Shown: positions 42,533 to 52,078, counted from the first letter of the stretch. The stretch is 56,525 nt of DNA from Lachnospiraceae bacterium (GCA_009774235.1 VSNJ01000007.1:1-56525), one strand, 5' to 3'. Program-made: numbers and translations. Notes: generated by a model from the letters alone, not told the origin.

Positions 42533-42814
42533 TTACTTCCGGAAAGGCTTGGTATCCCTTATGGGTATACTGGCAAGCACAGCATTTACTGTGCCTGAAT
42601 CATCATCAAGTTCAGTTCTTGTAACTTTTATATCAAGGCCGTCTGTATCTATATCCACATATTTTGAAATAACCTTGATAATATCATTCTTCATATGTTC
42701 CATCAGCTCTGGTGAACATACAGCCCTGTCAGATGTAATCGCCACTTTTAAGCGGTTTTTGGCAATATTACTGCTGCTTTCAGAACTTTTAAACCAGTTT
42801 GATAAAAAGCTCAT
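42533..42814 (-). CDS. minE: Septum-site determining protein MinE
   Basis: A 93-residue topological specificity factor that stimulates MinD ATPase and moves the MinCD inhibitor. The N-terminal membrane-binding and MinD-contact helix (FLSNWF, KNRLKVAITSDRA) is present, as is the C-terminal dimer domain with VDIDTDGLDIKV. MinE alongside DivIVA in one genome is found in several Clostridia. GGAGG precedes the start, 30 bp after minD. Confidence 0.93.
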   Translation of the reverse strand: MSFLSNWFKSSESSSNIAKNRLKVAITSDRAVCSPELMEHMKNDIIKVISKYVDIDTDGLDIKVTRTELDDDSGTVNAVLASIPIRDTKPFRK

Positions 42815-42844
42815 AAAATTCCTCCGTATTTATTTATATATGTA

Positions 42845-43633
42845 CTATCTTTTAAAAATTGCTGCAAATTTCTGGAAAAATGTTTTTGTTACTTCCAGAT
42901 CCAGATAAGGAACTTCTTCTCCAAGAACACGTTTACATATATTCATATATGCCTGTCCTGCCTGGCAGTCAGAACCGGTAAGAGGTTCGCCATTATTTGC
43001 AGATATTACAATGTGTTCATCATCTGGAACAATTCCAATCAGGTCAACAGCAAGAATTTCCACAACATCATCACTTGACATCATATTGCCTTCTTTTACC
43101 ATATCAGTACGGAGTCTGTTCACTATAAGATGTGTCTGTTTGATTTCGTTAGCCTCAAGCAGCCCTATAATACGGTCTGCATCACGTACAGCAGACACTT
43201 CTGGTGTAGTTACTACAAGTGCGCGGTCTGCACCTGCTATAGCATTTTTAAATCCCTGTTCTATTCCAGCAGGACAATCTAAAAGTATGTAATCGAATTC
43301 GTTCCTTAATTCCCCTGTAAGCTTTTTCATCTGTTCTGGTGTAACAGCACTTTTGTCTTTTGTCTGTGCAGATGGCAAAAGATAAAGGTTAGGATATCTT
43401 TTATCTTTTATAAGTGCCTGTTTAATCCTGCAATTATTTTCAACGACATCAACAAGATTATATACAATCCGGTTTTCTAATCCCATTATAACATCAAGGT
43501 TACGCAGTCCTATGTCAGTGTCAATTAATACAACCTTTTTACCCATCATAGCAAGCCCTGTCCCTATATTGGCTGTAGATGTTGTCTTTCCAACCCCGCC
43601 CTTTCCAGATGTTATAACTATTACTTCTCCCAT
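42845..43633 (-). CDS. minD: Septum-site determining ATPase MinD
   Basis: A 262-residue ParA/MinD ATPase. The deviant Walker A motif is GKGGVGKT (residues 10-17), followed by VLIDTDIGLRNLD, the Walker B-like YILLDCPAGIE and the C-terminal amphipathic membrane-targeting helix (FFQKFAAIFKR). It recruits MinC to the membrane and is released by MinE. AGGAGG precedes the start. The 134-bp gap to minC contains a duplicated GGCTGCTTT stretch near 43685-43705 but no obvious promoter. Confidence 0.97.
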   Translation of the reverse strand: MGEVIVITSGKGGVGKTTSTANIGTGLAMMGKKVVLIDTDIGLRNLDVIMGLENRIVYNLVDVVENNCRIKQALIKDKRYPNLYLLPSAQTKDKSAVTPEQMKKLTGELRNEFDYILLDCPAGIEQGFKNAIAGADRALVVTTPEVSAVRDADRIIGLLEANEIKQTHLIVNRLRTDMVKEGNMMSSDDVVEILAVDLIGIVPDDEHIVISANNGEPLTGSDCQAGQAYMNICKRVLGEEVPYLDLEVTKTFFQKFAAIFKR

Positions 43634-43767
43634 AGTTTAATTCCTCCTGTCAACTATTTTGTATCTTTATATTTAACCCCGTCAAAAGCAGCCCAAAGCA
43701 GCCATGAGGTTATAAACATGTCCATATACTATATTACATGCTGGTTATTATAAATTCAAGTACCAGC

Positions 43768-44439
43768 TTATAAACGGATATCAGATATAACATCTTTATC
43801 CAGAGGCTCTATATAGATATTCCCATCCTCCAGGAAAGCTATTTTCGTTTCATATTTTGCACTTTTGCCAGGGTTGTCAGGGGAACGGGCGATTGTATCA
43901 GCTATCCTTATCTGTACAGGATGCATGTCAAGTGCTACAACAAATGCATTGGGATTGCCAGAAGCCCCTGCATATACATTGCCTTTAAGTGAACCAAGTA
44001 TTATTACATTGCCCTTTGAAATAACCTTTGCACCAGGCTTTATATCACCAATTATAATAATGCTTGTCTCCACATCAAGCACCTGGCCGGAACGCAGGTT
44101 TCCTTTATAAAACTGGCCTGTATTACTGATATCTTTATCTTTTATGGCGTGGTCTTCAATGGATTTCCTGAAAGCTGATTCTACCAGCGGGTCATCTTCC
44201 ATTATGCATACTATTGAAAGCTGGCAGTTATCTTGTATTATGTCTATAATCTCATTTTTCTGTTCATCTGAAAGTTCATACCCTTTAAATGATATTGCCT
44301 TTGAAGCAGCCCCCCAGAATGACGCAGAAGCCTGGAATTTAGCAGCAACATCTTTTTTCAGTGTTTCATAGCTGGCATCAGGGCTTAATACCAGTATTAT
44401 TCCTGATTTGCTTCCCTTAATAACTACAGTATCATTCAT
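43768..44439 (-). CDS. minC: Septum-site determining protein MinC
   Basis: A 223-residue inhibitor of FtsZ polymerisation. The N-terminal domain spans residues 1 to about 100 (VVIKGSKSGIILVL at its start). The C-terminal beta-helix that dimerises and binds MinD starts near 115 and includes LRSGQVLDVETSIIIIGDIKPGAKVISKGNVIILG. TTG/GTG codons are in frame upstream (44451), but ATG 44439 follows GGTG at normal spacing and ends the leader element copy at 44437-44549. It is separated from mrdA by 131 bp, all occupied by that element. Confidence 0.93.
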   Translation of the reverse strand: MNDTVVIKGSKSGIILVLSPDASYETLKKDVAAKFQASASFWGAASKAISFKGYELSDEQKNEIIDIIQDNCQLSIVCIMEDDPLVESAFRKSIEDHAIKDKDISNTGQFYKGNLRSGQVLDVETSIIIIGDIKPGAKVISKGNVIILGSLKGNVYAGASGNPNAFVVALDMHPVQIRIADTIARSPDNPGKSAKYETKIAFLEDGNIYIEPLDKDVISDIRL

Positions 44440-44549
44440 ATTTTGCACCAAGCCCCGGTCTGGTTTATATATTCCAGCCCGGGCGCAAACACAAAAGCTG
44501 AAAGACCAGTGTTTGCATTTTATCCTTTCTTCTTTTTTCTTTTACCTTT
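44437..44549 (-). promoter_or_regulatory. Leader element copy 2: leader ORF with switchable hairpins before minC
   Basis: Same layout as at 3726-3843, in minus-strand sense. The A/G-rich lead (AAAGGTAAAAG, then GAAGAAAGGAT) is nearly identical. GCAAACAC (44516-44509) pairs with GTGTTTGC (44492-44485), and a GC-rich second hairpin spans 44484-44452. TTTGCGCC (44489-44482) can instead pair with GGTGCAAA (44449-44442), the minC ribosome site. The variable parts are loop 1 and hairpin 2, and the latter keeps a stem here despite a different sequence. Confidence 0.6.
44465..44518 (-). CDS. Putative 17-residue leader peptide, copy 2
   Basis: ATG 44518 follows AGAAAGGAT and the frame encodes MQTLVFQLLCLRPGWNI, ending at TAA in the loop of the second hairpin. 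It shares MQT, F6 and LCLR with the copy at 3766-3810. Translation would open the first hairpin and bring the ribosome to the second, so the peptide or its codons could set minC expression. Confidence 0.45.
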   Translation of the reverse strand: MQTLVFQLLCLRPGWNI

Positions 44550-44570
44550 CCCTCCAAAATATTAATAAAG

Positions 44571-47441
44571 TTAATCTATATGTGAACTTGATTCTGGCAT
44601 TTTAATAGCTCCTGAAACTTTCTTTCTTGGTTTGTCCTTCTTTCCCTTATTACTGAAATAATATTTATAAACATCCCTTACAGTCTGTGCTGCATTTGAT
44701 GATGTATAACCATTAGGTATATTACATGTAACTGCTATTTCAGGGCTGTCATATGGAGCATATGATACAAACCACGCATGGTTAGGATGAAATTTTGTCT
44801 GCTGCGCAGTACCTGTTTTGCCAGCCGCCTTTATATTAAGCCCTGCAAACATTGGCTTAATGGAACTACGTGGTCCATTTACAACAAGGTACATTCCATG
44901 GTGTACTGCATTCCATGTTGAATCTGCAACATTAACTTTATTCCTTGTTTTTGCCTTATTGGCAAGCACAGTCTTTCCTTTAACATCTTTAATCTGGTCT
45001 ACCAGTGTAAGGTCATATGTTGTACCGTTATTGGCAACAGACGTAATATACCTTGAAACCTGCGCAGGCGTATATGCATTAGTATCCTGGCCTATTGCTG
45101 CACGTACAGCGTCACCGCTTGCAAATGTTGGTGACATTTCAGGGATTTCAACACCGGATTTGTCAGTAAGCCCAAATAACTCCGCATATTTTTTTAACCT
45201 GTCTATACCTCTTGAATAGTTAATGCTGCCATTAGACGTCTTGCCACTAAGCAGGTATCCTACAGTATAGAAGAAATAGTTACAGGAGGCTTCTATGGCT
45301 GTAGATACATTGACACTGCCATGTGACGCAGAACTCCAGCATTTAGCAGGATGGTCTATTTTATCAAAAACAGTTGCATCATATATTGTTGTATTTGTAT
45401 TTATAACACCCTCTTCAAGTCCTGCAACAGAAGATACTATTTTAAATGTAGAACCCGGCGCTATCGCCTGTTGTACAGGCCTGTTTATAAGCGGGGAAGA
45501 TTTGCTCTGTGTCAGGTAAGTATTGAAATACTCTGAATCTACTTTATTTGCCATTTTATTATTGTCATAGCTTGGATATGTCACCATGGCTTTTACTTTG
45601 CCAGTATTGACATCTGTTATTACGATTGAACCTGAACATGGCTCAAGCCCAAGCTGCCCTGGAGTAATTTCAAGTTTTTTAATTTTCTTTACAAGAAATG
45701 AATAAGCAGACAACAATCCATTTTCCAGATTTTCGTACTCACTTGCATTATATTTAATATTGCCCTGGTCAAACATAAGCAGACAGCAGTCCCTTCCAGA
45801 AAGTTCATAGTGGTATATAAGGTAACTGTAAACCATTTTAATATATTCTGTATCTTCCTGCAAAAGCCTGAGACCATAATCAACAAGCATCTGGTAAATC
45901 TGGGATGTACTGTAATATTCATCACCAATATTTAAGTTGCCAAGGTCTACCCAGTTTTCAGATATTGCATATTGGAGATACATACTCAGGCTAAGCTTTC
46001 CAGCAGCATATTTTTTATATGTTGCATCTGAAATATCTATTTGGTCTGCCAGCACTATCTGCTCTTCTTTCAACATACTATAAAAATAATCTGTAAATTC
46101 TACCATATCATCAGACAAATCTTTAGATGTTTTCTGGCTTCCAGTTTTAAGTATGTCTTTAAGCTGGTTTATAATATATTTTGATTTCTGTTTATATTTC
46201 TTGTGGGTGCTTTTCTCAAGCTCCGACGCATTTTTATCTGTAAACCTTGTAACATTCACAAGGTTATTTTGTATAAGTGCATTATAAACATCATAAACAG
46301 GTATTTTTATACCAGAGGCCGATTTGCCTTTTGTTCCTGCATCAGAACTGTTATGCATATTACTTACAAGTATTCCTGCAATATGTTCTTCAAGAAGGTT
46401 ATAACATTCTTCCTGCAAATCTGCATCTATTGTAAGATATAAATCATTGCCAGCAACAGGGTCTGTCCTTCCGCTTATATCTGTAACACGGTTTGTACCA
46501 GCAGTTACAGTAAGCTTCTCACTTCCCTTTTCCCCTTTCAGGTAATCTTCATATGAACTTTCCAGACCTGAAATACCTATCTGGTCATCAGAAGTATATC
46601 CGCCCTGTGAATTTTCCTGCTGCATTGCGGCGAGCTTTTCAGAAGAAATAGCACCTGTATAACCTATAATATGTGCAAAATACTTACTTTTTTTATAGAC
46701 ACGTACTGTATCTTCTGTTATATCAACACCTGGAAGTTCTGCACTGTTTTCTTTAATTGCAGCAACTGTTTTATCATTGACGTCAGATGCAAGAGTTACT
46801 GTTTTATACTGCTGGTATCTGTTAATAAATATTGCATAGCGGACTGCCAGTATCTTCATAGCAGTCTGTATATCATATTTCCCGCTGTCTATAGCAAACC
46901 TTGGACCATTTATATCATCAGAATTTATAAAATCATATAACTCTTGTGCAGATGCATCCTTCTGTTCTTCTGTAAGTTCGTCTACTGGTTTGGAATAGAT
47001 TTCTGCTTTAAACCTTAAAAGAGTGCTGCCATCAACAGTAAATTTAAGTCTTCCTTTTTTATCAGCTTCCATATAGGATTCTACAGAAAGAGCCCCGCCA
47101 TTATTTTCAATTATTTTAATTGTATTGTATACCATTATATTTTTTTCTTCTGATGTAAGTTTACCTACAGCATTATTTTCTGTAAATGTAACATTATAGG
47201 CAAGCTTATTATAAGCAAGCAGCTTTCCATTACAGTCATATATGCTGCCTCTCGATGCTTTAAGCTGGCGTATCTTTGTAGTACGTGCTTCTTCTTCACT
47301 TGAATAAGTATTGCCTTCTATTATCTGTAATTCAAACATACGGTTTGTAAGTATTGCAAACAATAATATATATACAACTGTTATTGGCAGAAGGCGTGAA
47401 CGGAAGAATGATTTAAGATATTCTTTTATTGTATCAAACAT
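44571..47441 (-). CDS. mrdA: Penicillin-binding protein 2 (class B transpeptidase)
   Basis: A 956-residue class B PBP that crosslinks glycan made by RodA. Features are an N-terminal TM (residues about 15-35), the dimerisation block RQLKASRGSIYDCNGKLLAYN, and the transpeptidase with Ser664 in APGSTFKIVS, an SCN motif (EASCNYFF) and Lys875-Thr-Gly (AAGKTGTAQ). E. coli PBP2 is 633 residues with Ser330, so about 330 extra residues lie in the N-terminal pedestal here. Such long forms are seen in Lachnospiraceae. It sits between mreD and minC, and GGGAGG precedes the start. Confidence 0.93.
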   Translation of the reverse strand: MFDTIKEYLKSFFRSRLLPITVVYILLFAILTNRMFELQIIEGNTYSSEEEARTTKIRQLKASRGSIYDCNGKLLAYNKLAYNVTFTENNAVGKLTSEEKNIMVYNTIKIIENNGGALSVESYMEADKKGRLKFTVDGSTLLRFKAEIYSKPVDELTEEQKDASAQELYDFINSDDINGPRFAIDSGKYDIQTAMKILAVRYAIFINRYQQYKTVTLASDVNDKTVAAIKENSAELPGVDITEDTVRVYKKSKYFAHIIGYTGAISSEKLAAMQQENSQGGYTSDDQIGISGLESSYEDYLKGEKGSEKLTVTAGTNRVTDISGRTDPVAGNDLYLTIDADLQEECYNLLEEHIAGILVSNMHNSSDAGTKGKSASGIKIPVYDVYNALIQNNLVNVTRFTDKNASELEKSTHKKYKQKSKYIINQLKDILKTGSQKTSKDLSDDMVEFTDYFYSMLKEEQIVLADQIDISDATYKKYAAGKLSLSMYLQYAISENWVDLGNLNIGDEYYSTSQIYQMLVDYGLRLLQEDTEYIKMVYSYLIYHYELSGRDCCLLMFDQGNIKYNASEYENLENGLLSAYSFLVKKIKKLEITPGQLGLEPCSGSIVITDVNTGKVKAMVTYPSYDNNKMANKVDSEYFNTYLTQSKSSPLINRPVQQAIAPGSTFKIVSSVAGLEEGVINTNTTIYDATVFDKIDHPAKCWSSASHGSVNVSTAIEASCNYFFYTVGYLLSGKTSNGSINYSRGIDRLKKYAELFGLTDKSGVEIPEMSPTFASGDAVRAAIGQDTNAYTPAQVSRYITSVANNGTTYDLTLVDQIKDVKGKTVLANKAKTRNKVNVADSTWNAVHHGMYLVVNGPRSSIKPMFAGLNIKAAGKTGTAQQTKFHPNHAWFVSYAPYDSPEIAVTCNIPNGYTSSNAAQTVRDVYKYYFSNKGKKDKPRKKVSGAIKMPESSSHID

Positions 47442-47475
47442 ATTAAAACCTCCCTTTCAATAACCTGCTGGCATA

Positions 47476-48015
47476 TTATATTTCCTCTTGTCCTGTATTA
47501 TTGCCACTGTCAAGCGGAACTTCTACTGGAGGATACATTTTGTCCTCAAGTTTATTCAGCATTTTATAGATTATTACACCAATTATTACTGTATATACAA
47601 GTTCTGGCAGTATAATATTTTTCATATATACCAGTATATCGAGTCTTCCCCTTAAAAGAAAACTAAATGTATAGAACAATGTATTTACAAATAAATCACT
47701 AAGTGCAATAGCAAATACAGGTATTGACATATCATCTTTAAAATATAGTTTATGCGCACTCCCATTTATATAACCTGCAAGTACATATATAAGTATATAA
47801 ATCCCAATAATGTCATTATAAATAAAATCTGACATAATGCCGCAAAGAATACCTGAAATCATGCCAAATTTTCTGCCATACATAAAACCATAGGAAGATA
47901 TTAATATAATTAGCAGGTTTGGTGATACATTTGCAATTTTTAAGTTCTGGAATAAAGTTGTCTGTAGCAGGAAACATAGTATTATAATAAGGAACATGCT
48001 TATATAGCGTTTCAT
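47476..48015 (-). CDS. mreD: Rod shape-determining protein MreD
   Basis: A 179-residue membrane protein with five or six transmembrane segments. It shows the MreD pattern TLFQNLKIANVSPNLLIILISSYGFMYGRKFG followed by GILCGIMSDF. It belongs to the elongasome with MreB, MreC, RodA and PBP2. Its start overlaps the mreC stop by 4 bp (ATGA), a sign of translational coupling. Confidence 0.92.
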   Translation of the reverse strand: MKRYISMFLIIILCFLLQTTLFQNLKIANVSPNLLIILISSYGFMYGRKFGMISGILCGIMSDFIYNDIIGIYILIYVLAGYINGSAHKLYFKDDMSIPVFAIALSDLFVNTLFYTFSFLLRGRLDILVYMKNIILPELVYTVIIGVIIYKMLNKLEDKMYPPVEVPLDSGNNTGQEEI

Positions 48016-48881
48016 TTGCTTAACATCTCCTCCAAATCTTCTGAATCCTTTACTTGTGTTATTACAAGTACCATGTTCAGCTTTGAAAAGTCTGCTGCTG
48101 GCATAAGGCGTCCTGTCTGTGTAATATTTGATGAATCTCTTTTTATATCCTTTACATATCCTATAAGTATTCCTGGAAGATATTTGTCACTTATCTGTGA
48201 AGTCACTACTGCATATCCATCTTTTACATTGGCAGTCCCTTTTATATCTGTTATTTCTATTACACCTTCGTTCATTAGGCTAAGGTTGCCACTAACTATA
48301 CAGCCATCAGATGTCTTTAGGAATGTACCTGCGACATTGCTTGCATCATCAATAATTGAACGCACCCTGGAATAAGATTTATTAACATCTGTAATAATGC
48401 CAACAAGCCCGTCCCCTGCCATTACATTCATATTAACAGCAAGCCCGTCATCTGAGCCTTTGTCAATTATAAATGTATTGTACCAGTTGTCATTGCCACT
48501 GCTTACAACACGTGCTGTTACCTTTGGATAGCTTTCATACTGTCCATCCAGGTCATACAGCTTCCTGAAATTTTCCAGTTCATATTTATCATGTTGCAAA
48601 AGCTTGTTTTCAGAAGAAAGCTGTTCAATCTGTTTTTTAAGTTCTTTATTTTCATCTACAAGGTTTTTAACAGTATTTATATATTCAATCTGCTCTGCAA
48701 TTTTAGCCCCTACTTTATTTATCCCATTCTGCATAGGGGTAATTACATTGCCGATTGCTGAACGCACAGGAGTCATTTTTTCCTGGAATTTAAAAGAAAC
48801 CAGCATTAATACAACACACGCAACTACTATGATAACCAGAATATATTTGGGGTCTATATTAATTTTCGTCCTTTTACGCAT
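48012..48881 (-). CDS. mreC: Rod shape-determining protein MreC
   Basis: A 289-residue protein with an N-terminal TM (residues about 13-30), a coiled coil (LVDENKELKKQIEQLSSENKLLQ) and the extracellular MreC beta domain (ARVVSSGNDNWYNTFIIDKGSDDGL, MNVMAGDGLVGIITDV). It links cytoplasmic MreB to the wall synthases outside. It lies 19 bp after mreB and overlaps mreD. Confidence 0.94.
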   Translation of the reverse strand: MRKRTKINIDPKYILVIIVVACVVLMLVSFKFQEKMTPVRSAIGNVITPMQNGINKVGAKIAEQIEYINTVKNLVDENKELKKQIEQLSSENKLLQHDKYELENFRKLYDLDGQYESYPKVTARVVSSGNDNWYNTFIIDKGSDDGLAVNMNVMAGDGLVGIITDVNKSYSRVRSIIDDASNVAGTFLKTSDGCIVSGNLSLMNEGVIEITDIKGTANVKDGYAVVTSQISDKYLPGILIGYVKDIKRDSSNITQTGRLMPAADFSKLNMVLVITQVKDSEDLEEMLSK

Positions 48882-48900
48882 TATCTCTTAATATCCTCCA

Positions 48901-49908
48901 TTATTTTAAATGGGATACATAAGCAGCAGCAAGCTTTGGATGTTCTGCAAGATACCCAAGGCCTTTGGCAACTGTTTTCTGTGCATCCTTTGTTGTATTC
49001 GTTTTTATATTTGTCTCACCAGAGATAAGCTTGTCAATTCCGCTAATCCATGATGATGCACCTGTAAGATATAATCCATCATGGTTAATTTCCCTTGATA
49101 TCTCTGGAGGTGTCCTTTCAAGCATTGAGCGTACAGATGAAGATATAACCTGGAATATATCTTTTACTATTGGATAAATCTCCTGTGATGACAGCTCTAT
49201 TACACCAGGCAGGCCCTTTACTATGTCACGTCCTGTAACTTTAACATTTACATCAGATGGTTCTGCTGATACAAGAGATTGTTTAACTGTTTCGGCTGTC
49301 CTTCTGCCTATAACAAAATTATATTCCTTACGTACATAGTTCATAATCTGGTTGTCGAACCAGTTACCGCCATATGGCAGCAGTTTTGTTACTACTACCC
49401 CGCCAAGTGAGATAACAGATATCTCTGTAGTATCTGCACCTATATTAACTATAAGCACCCCATTTGTCTTTTCTACATCAAGCCCGAGCCCGTATGCATC
49501 AGCAACAGGCTTGTCTATAAGAAAGATGCGTTTTGGCTTATATTCCCCTTCTGCTATTATACGTGAATATGCCTGTTTCTCAACCTCTGTAATATCTGCA
49601 GGCACAGAAAGGTAAAATTCACCACCCTTTAATTTTCTGTGTCCGCCAAGGTTTGGCAGCATAAAATTCCACATGGCAATCATATCCTGCATATCTGCTA
49701 TTACACCATGGCTCAGTGGAAATGAAACATGTATGCTTGGTGGTACCTTTTCAAACATCTCATACGCTTTCTCACCTATTGCCACAGCTTTCTTACCACT
49801 GTCAATAGTAGCTACTACATTTTTCTCAAGTAATATTATGCCTTCGCCTTTTTTATATACTTTAATGGTACTTGTCCCAAAATCTATACCATAAGTCTTT
49901 TGTGACAT
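48901..49908 (-). CDS. mreB: Rod shape-determining actin homologue MreB
   Basis: A 335-residue bacterial actin. The nucleotide-binding phosphate-1 loop is YGIDFGTSTIKVY near the start, the phosphate-2 loop is VLIVNIGADTTEISVIS and the adenosine loop is LYLTGASSWISG. It forms short filaments at the membrane that orient lateral wall synthesis. It could also be the Mbl paralogue, but mreC follows directly. ATG 49908 follows AAGGAG. The open frame reaches ATG 49938 without a good ribosome site. Confidence 0.93.
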   Translation of the reverse strand: MSQKTYGIDFGTSTIKVYKKGEGIILLEKNVVATIDSGKKAVAIGEKAYEMFEKVPPSIHVSFPLSHGVIADMQDMIAMWNFMLPNLGGHRKLKGGEFYLSVPADITEVEKQAYSRIIAEGEYKPKRIFLIDKPVADAYGLGLDVEKTNGVLIVNIGADTTEISVISLGGVVVTKLLPYGGNWFDNQIMNYVRKEYNFVIGRRTAETVKQSLVSAEPSDVNVKVTGRDIVKGLPGVIELSSQEIYPIVKDIFQVISSSVRSMLERTPPEISREINHDGLYLTGASSWISGIDKLISGETNIKTNTTKDAQKTVAKGLGYLAEHPKLAAAYVSHLK

Positions 49909-49946
49909 GAAAACGCTCCTTCCAATGGGGATGCCCAAAACCCGCC

Positions 49947-50648
49947 CTAAAGCCCATAACCGCTTTCTTTCATGCTTACATAACGGTTATCCCCTATAAT
50001 TATATGGTCAAGCAAGGGAATACCTGCAATACCACCCGTATCTGCCAGCCGTTTTGTAAGAACCACATCTTCACGGCTTGGCGCAGGGTCACCTGACGGG
50101 TGGTTATGTAAAATAATTATTGATACAGCCCTGTGCTTAAGTGCATTATAAAATATTTCACGTGGTGATGCCATTGCAGAATTAAAAGAACCATTTGAGA
50201 TAACTATATCTTCTACAAGCGCATTCCTTCCATTTAATATAAGCAGCCTTACCTGTTCATATTCAAGGAACTTCATCTTAGGCATAAAATAAGCAGCTAC
50301 CTTACCAGGTTCTGTACACACAAGCTGTGTTTCTACAACCGCCTGTGACATCATACGCTTTGTTATTTCAGTAAGGCATAAAAGTTGTACTGCTTTAACT
50401 CTGCCTATCCCTTTAATTTCTTCCAGCTGCCTTGATGACATCTGGAAAAGACCTCCCAGTTTTCCGCCTGGCACATTGTTTAAAATACGGCACGCAAGTT
50501 CTGTAGCTCTTTCTCCTCTTCCGCCTGTGCGTATTATTACTGCAAGAAGTTCTGCATCTGATAAAGATGCTGTGCCATATTGTATACACTTTTCATATGG
50601 TCTCTCTGAAACAGGCATCTCTTTCATAGTTAATTTATCTGTATCCAT
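49947..50648 (-). CDS. radC: RadC-family JAB-domain protein
   Basis: A 233-residue protein with an N-terminal helix-hairpin-helix (LEEIKGIGRVKAVQLL) and a JAMM metal site HNHPSGDPAPSREDVVLT with a later GIPLLDHIIIGD. RadC is named from a misassigned repair phenotype, and its biochemical role is unresolved. It precedes mreB by 38 bp, a conserved order in many bacteria, and seems to be the first gene of this cluster. GGGAGG precedes the start. Confidence 0.94.
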   Translation of the reverse strand: MDTDKLTMKEMPVSERPYEKCIQYGTASLSDAELLAVIIRTGGRGERATELACRILNNVPGGKLGGLFQMSSRQLEEIKGIGRVKAVQLLCLTEITKRMMSQAVVETQLVCTEPGKVAAYFMPKMKFLEYEQVRLLILNGRNALVEDIVISNGSFNSAMASPREIFYNALKHRAVSIIILHNHPSGDPAPSREDVVLTKRLADTGGIAGIPLLDHIIIGDNRYVSMKESGYGL

Positions 50649-50785
50649 ACTGCCTCCCTGTTACAGAAAGCTCCCCGGTATACATACACTTCTTATGTTA
50701 TCATAAATTATTTTTTTTGTATATAAGCAGGTTATTAAAAACAGTTGTTTTTTTCGCAAATTTTTCTAAAAAAAGCCTAAAAACT

Positions 50786-52078
50786 TCAAAGAGATTTTAT
50801 AATCCCTGCATCTTTCATATACTGCAGTGACATAGTAATACCAAACTTTGCATGATACCATGTAAGACCTCCCTGGAAATATACTGCATATGGCGGTTCG
50901 ATTGGCGCATCTGCACTAAGCTCTATTGACGAACCTTGTATAAACGCACCTGCTGCCATTATTACATCACTGTGGTATCCTGGCATTGCGTATGGTTCTG
51001 GTGCAACATGGCTGTCTACTGGTGATGCTGCCTGTATGCCTTTGCAGAATGAAACAACTGCTTCCTTAGAACCCAGCATGACTGCCTGTATAATATCATA
51101 CCTCTGGCTGTCTGCACCGGGTACAGCCCTGAACCCAAGCTTTTCATATATATTTGCAGCAAATATTGCGCCCTTAAGGGCACCTGCAGTAACTACAGGC
51201 GCAAGAAAAAGCCCCTGGAAAAAAGCCCTGTTAAGCCCTAATGTAGCCCCTGTCTCTTTTCCAAGCCCTGGAGCTGTAAGCCTGTGTGCACACATACTAA
51301 CCAGGTCACTCCTGCCTGCTATATACCCACCTATTGGAGCAAGCCCGCCACCTGGATTTTTAATAAGTGAACCAACGCAAAGGTCGGCACCTGCCTGTAC
51401 AGGCTCAGTTTTCTCAATAAACTCCCCATAACAATTATCAACCATACATATTACATCAGGTTTTACAGATTTTATAAATGATACCAGTTCACTTATTTGT
51501 TTTACAGAAAGAGTAGGTCTTGGTTCATATCCTTTTGACTTCTGTATTGTTACAAGTCTTGTTCTTTCATTTATTGCTGCCCTGATACTTTCATAATCAA
51601 ATGAACCATCAGGCATAAGGTCTGCCTGCCTGTATGTTATGCCATATTCTTTAAGTGAACATGGCGGGCTGTTTTTTTTAATTCCTATTACTCCTTCTAA
51701 TGTATCATAAGGCCTGCCAACTGGTGATAAAAGCTCATCCCCTGGTCTTAAAATAGCAGACAATGCAACTGTCAGTGCATGTGTCCCACATGTAAGCTGT
51801 GGACGTACAAGGGCTGATTCTGCCCCAAATACTTTGGCATATACTTCTTCAAGTATTTCCCTTCCTAAATCATCATAACCATAACCTGTAGATGTTTCAA
51901 AACACCCTGTACTTACTTTGTATTCCTGCATTGCCCTGAGGACTTTTATCTGGTTAAATTCAGCTGTCTGGTCTATTTCCTCAAACCTTTCCTTAAGGCT
52001 TTCTTGTACTTTGTCACAAAAACAATATACATCCTCACTTATTCCTGCTGAAAGATAATATTCCTTTAAAGTATCCAT
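50786..52078 (-). CDS. PLP-dependent enzyme of the aluminium-resistance / methionine gamma-lyase-like family
   Basis: A 430-residue fold type I PLP enzyme. The PLP lysine is in GSLIKNPGGGLAPIGGYIAG, the cofactor Asp in CMVDNCYGEF, and TCGTHALTVALSA lies in the first half. The family is annotated as aluminium resistance protein or gamma-lyase-like. In Firmicutes it is often near genes for tRNA modification or glutamine synthetase. The exact reaction is unknown. The frame extends 40 codons upstream as a hydrophobic stretch, but GGAGG stands 8 nt before ATG 52078, so the shorter form is chosen. Confidence 0.9.
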   Translation of the reverse strand: MDTLKEYYLSAGISEDVYCFCDKVQESLKERFEEIDQTAEFNQIKVLRAMQEYKVSTGCFETSTGYGYDDLGREILEEVYAKVFGAESALVRPQLTCGTHALTVALSAILRPGDELLSPVGRPYDTLEGVIGIKKNSPPCSLKEYGITYRQADLMPDGSFDYESIRAAINERTRLVTIQKSKGYEPRPTLSVKQISELVSFIKSVKPDVICMVDNCYGEFIEKTEPVQAGADLCVGSLIKNPGGGLAPIGGYIAGRSDLVSMCAHRLTAPGLGKETGATLGLNRAFFQGLFLAPVVTAGALKGAIFAANIYEKLGFRAVPGADSQRYDIIQAVMLGSKEAVVSFCKGIQAASPVDSHVAPEPYAMPGYHSDVIMAAGAFIQGSSIELSADAPIEPPYAVYFQGGLTWYHAKFGITMSLQYMKDAGIIKSL

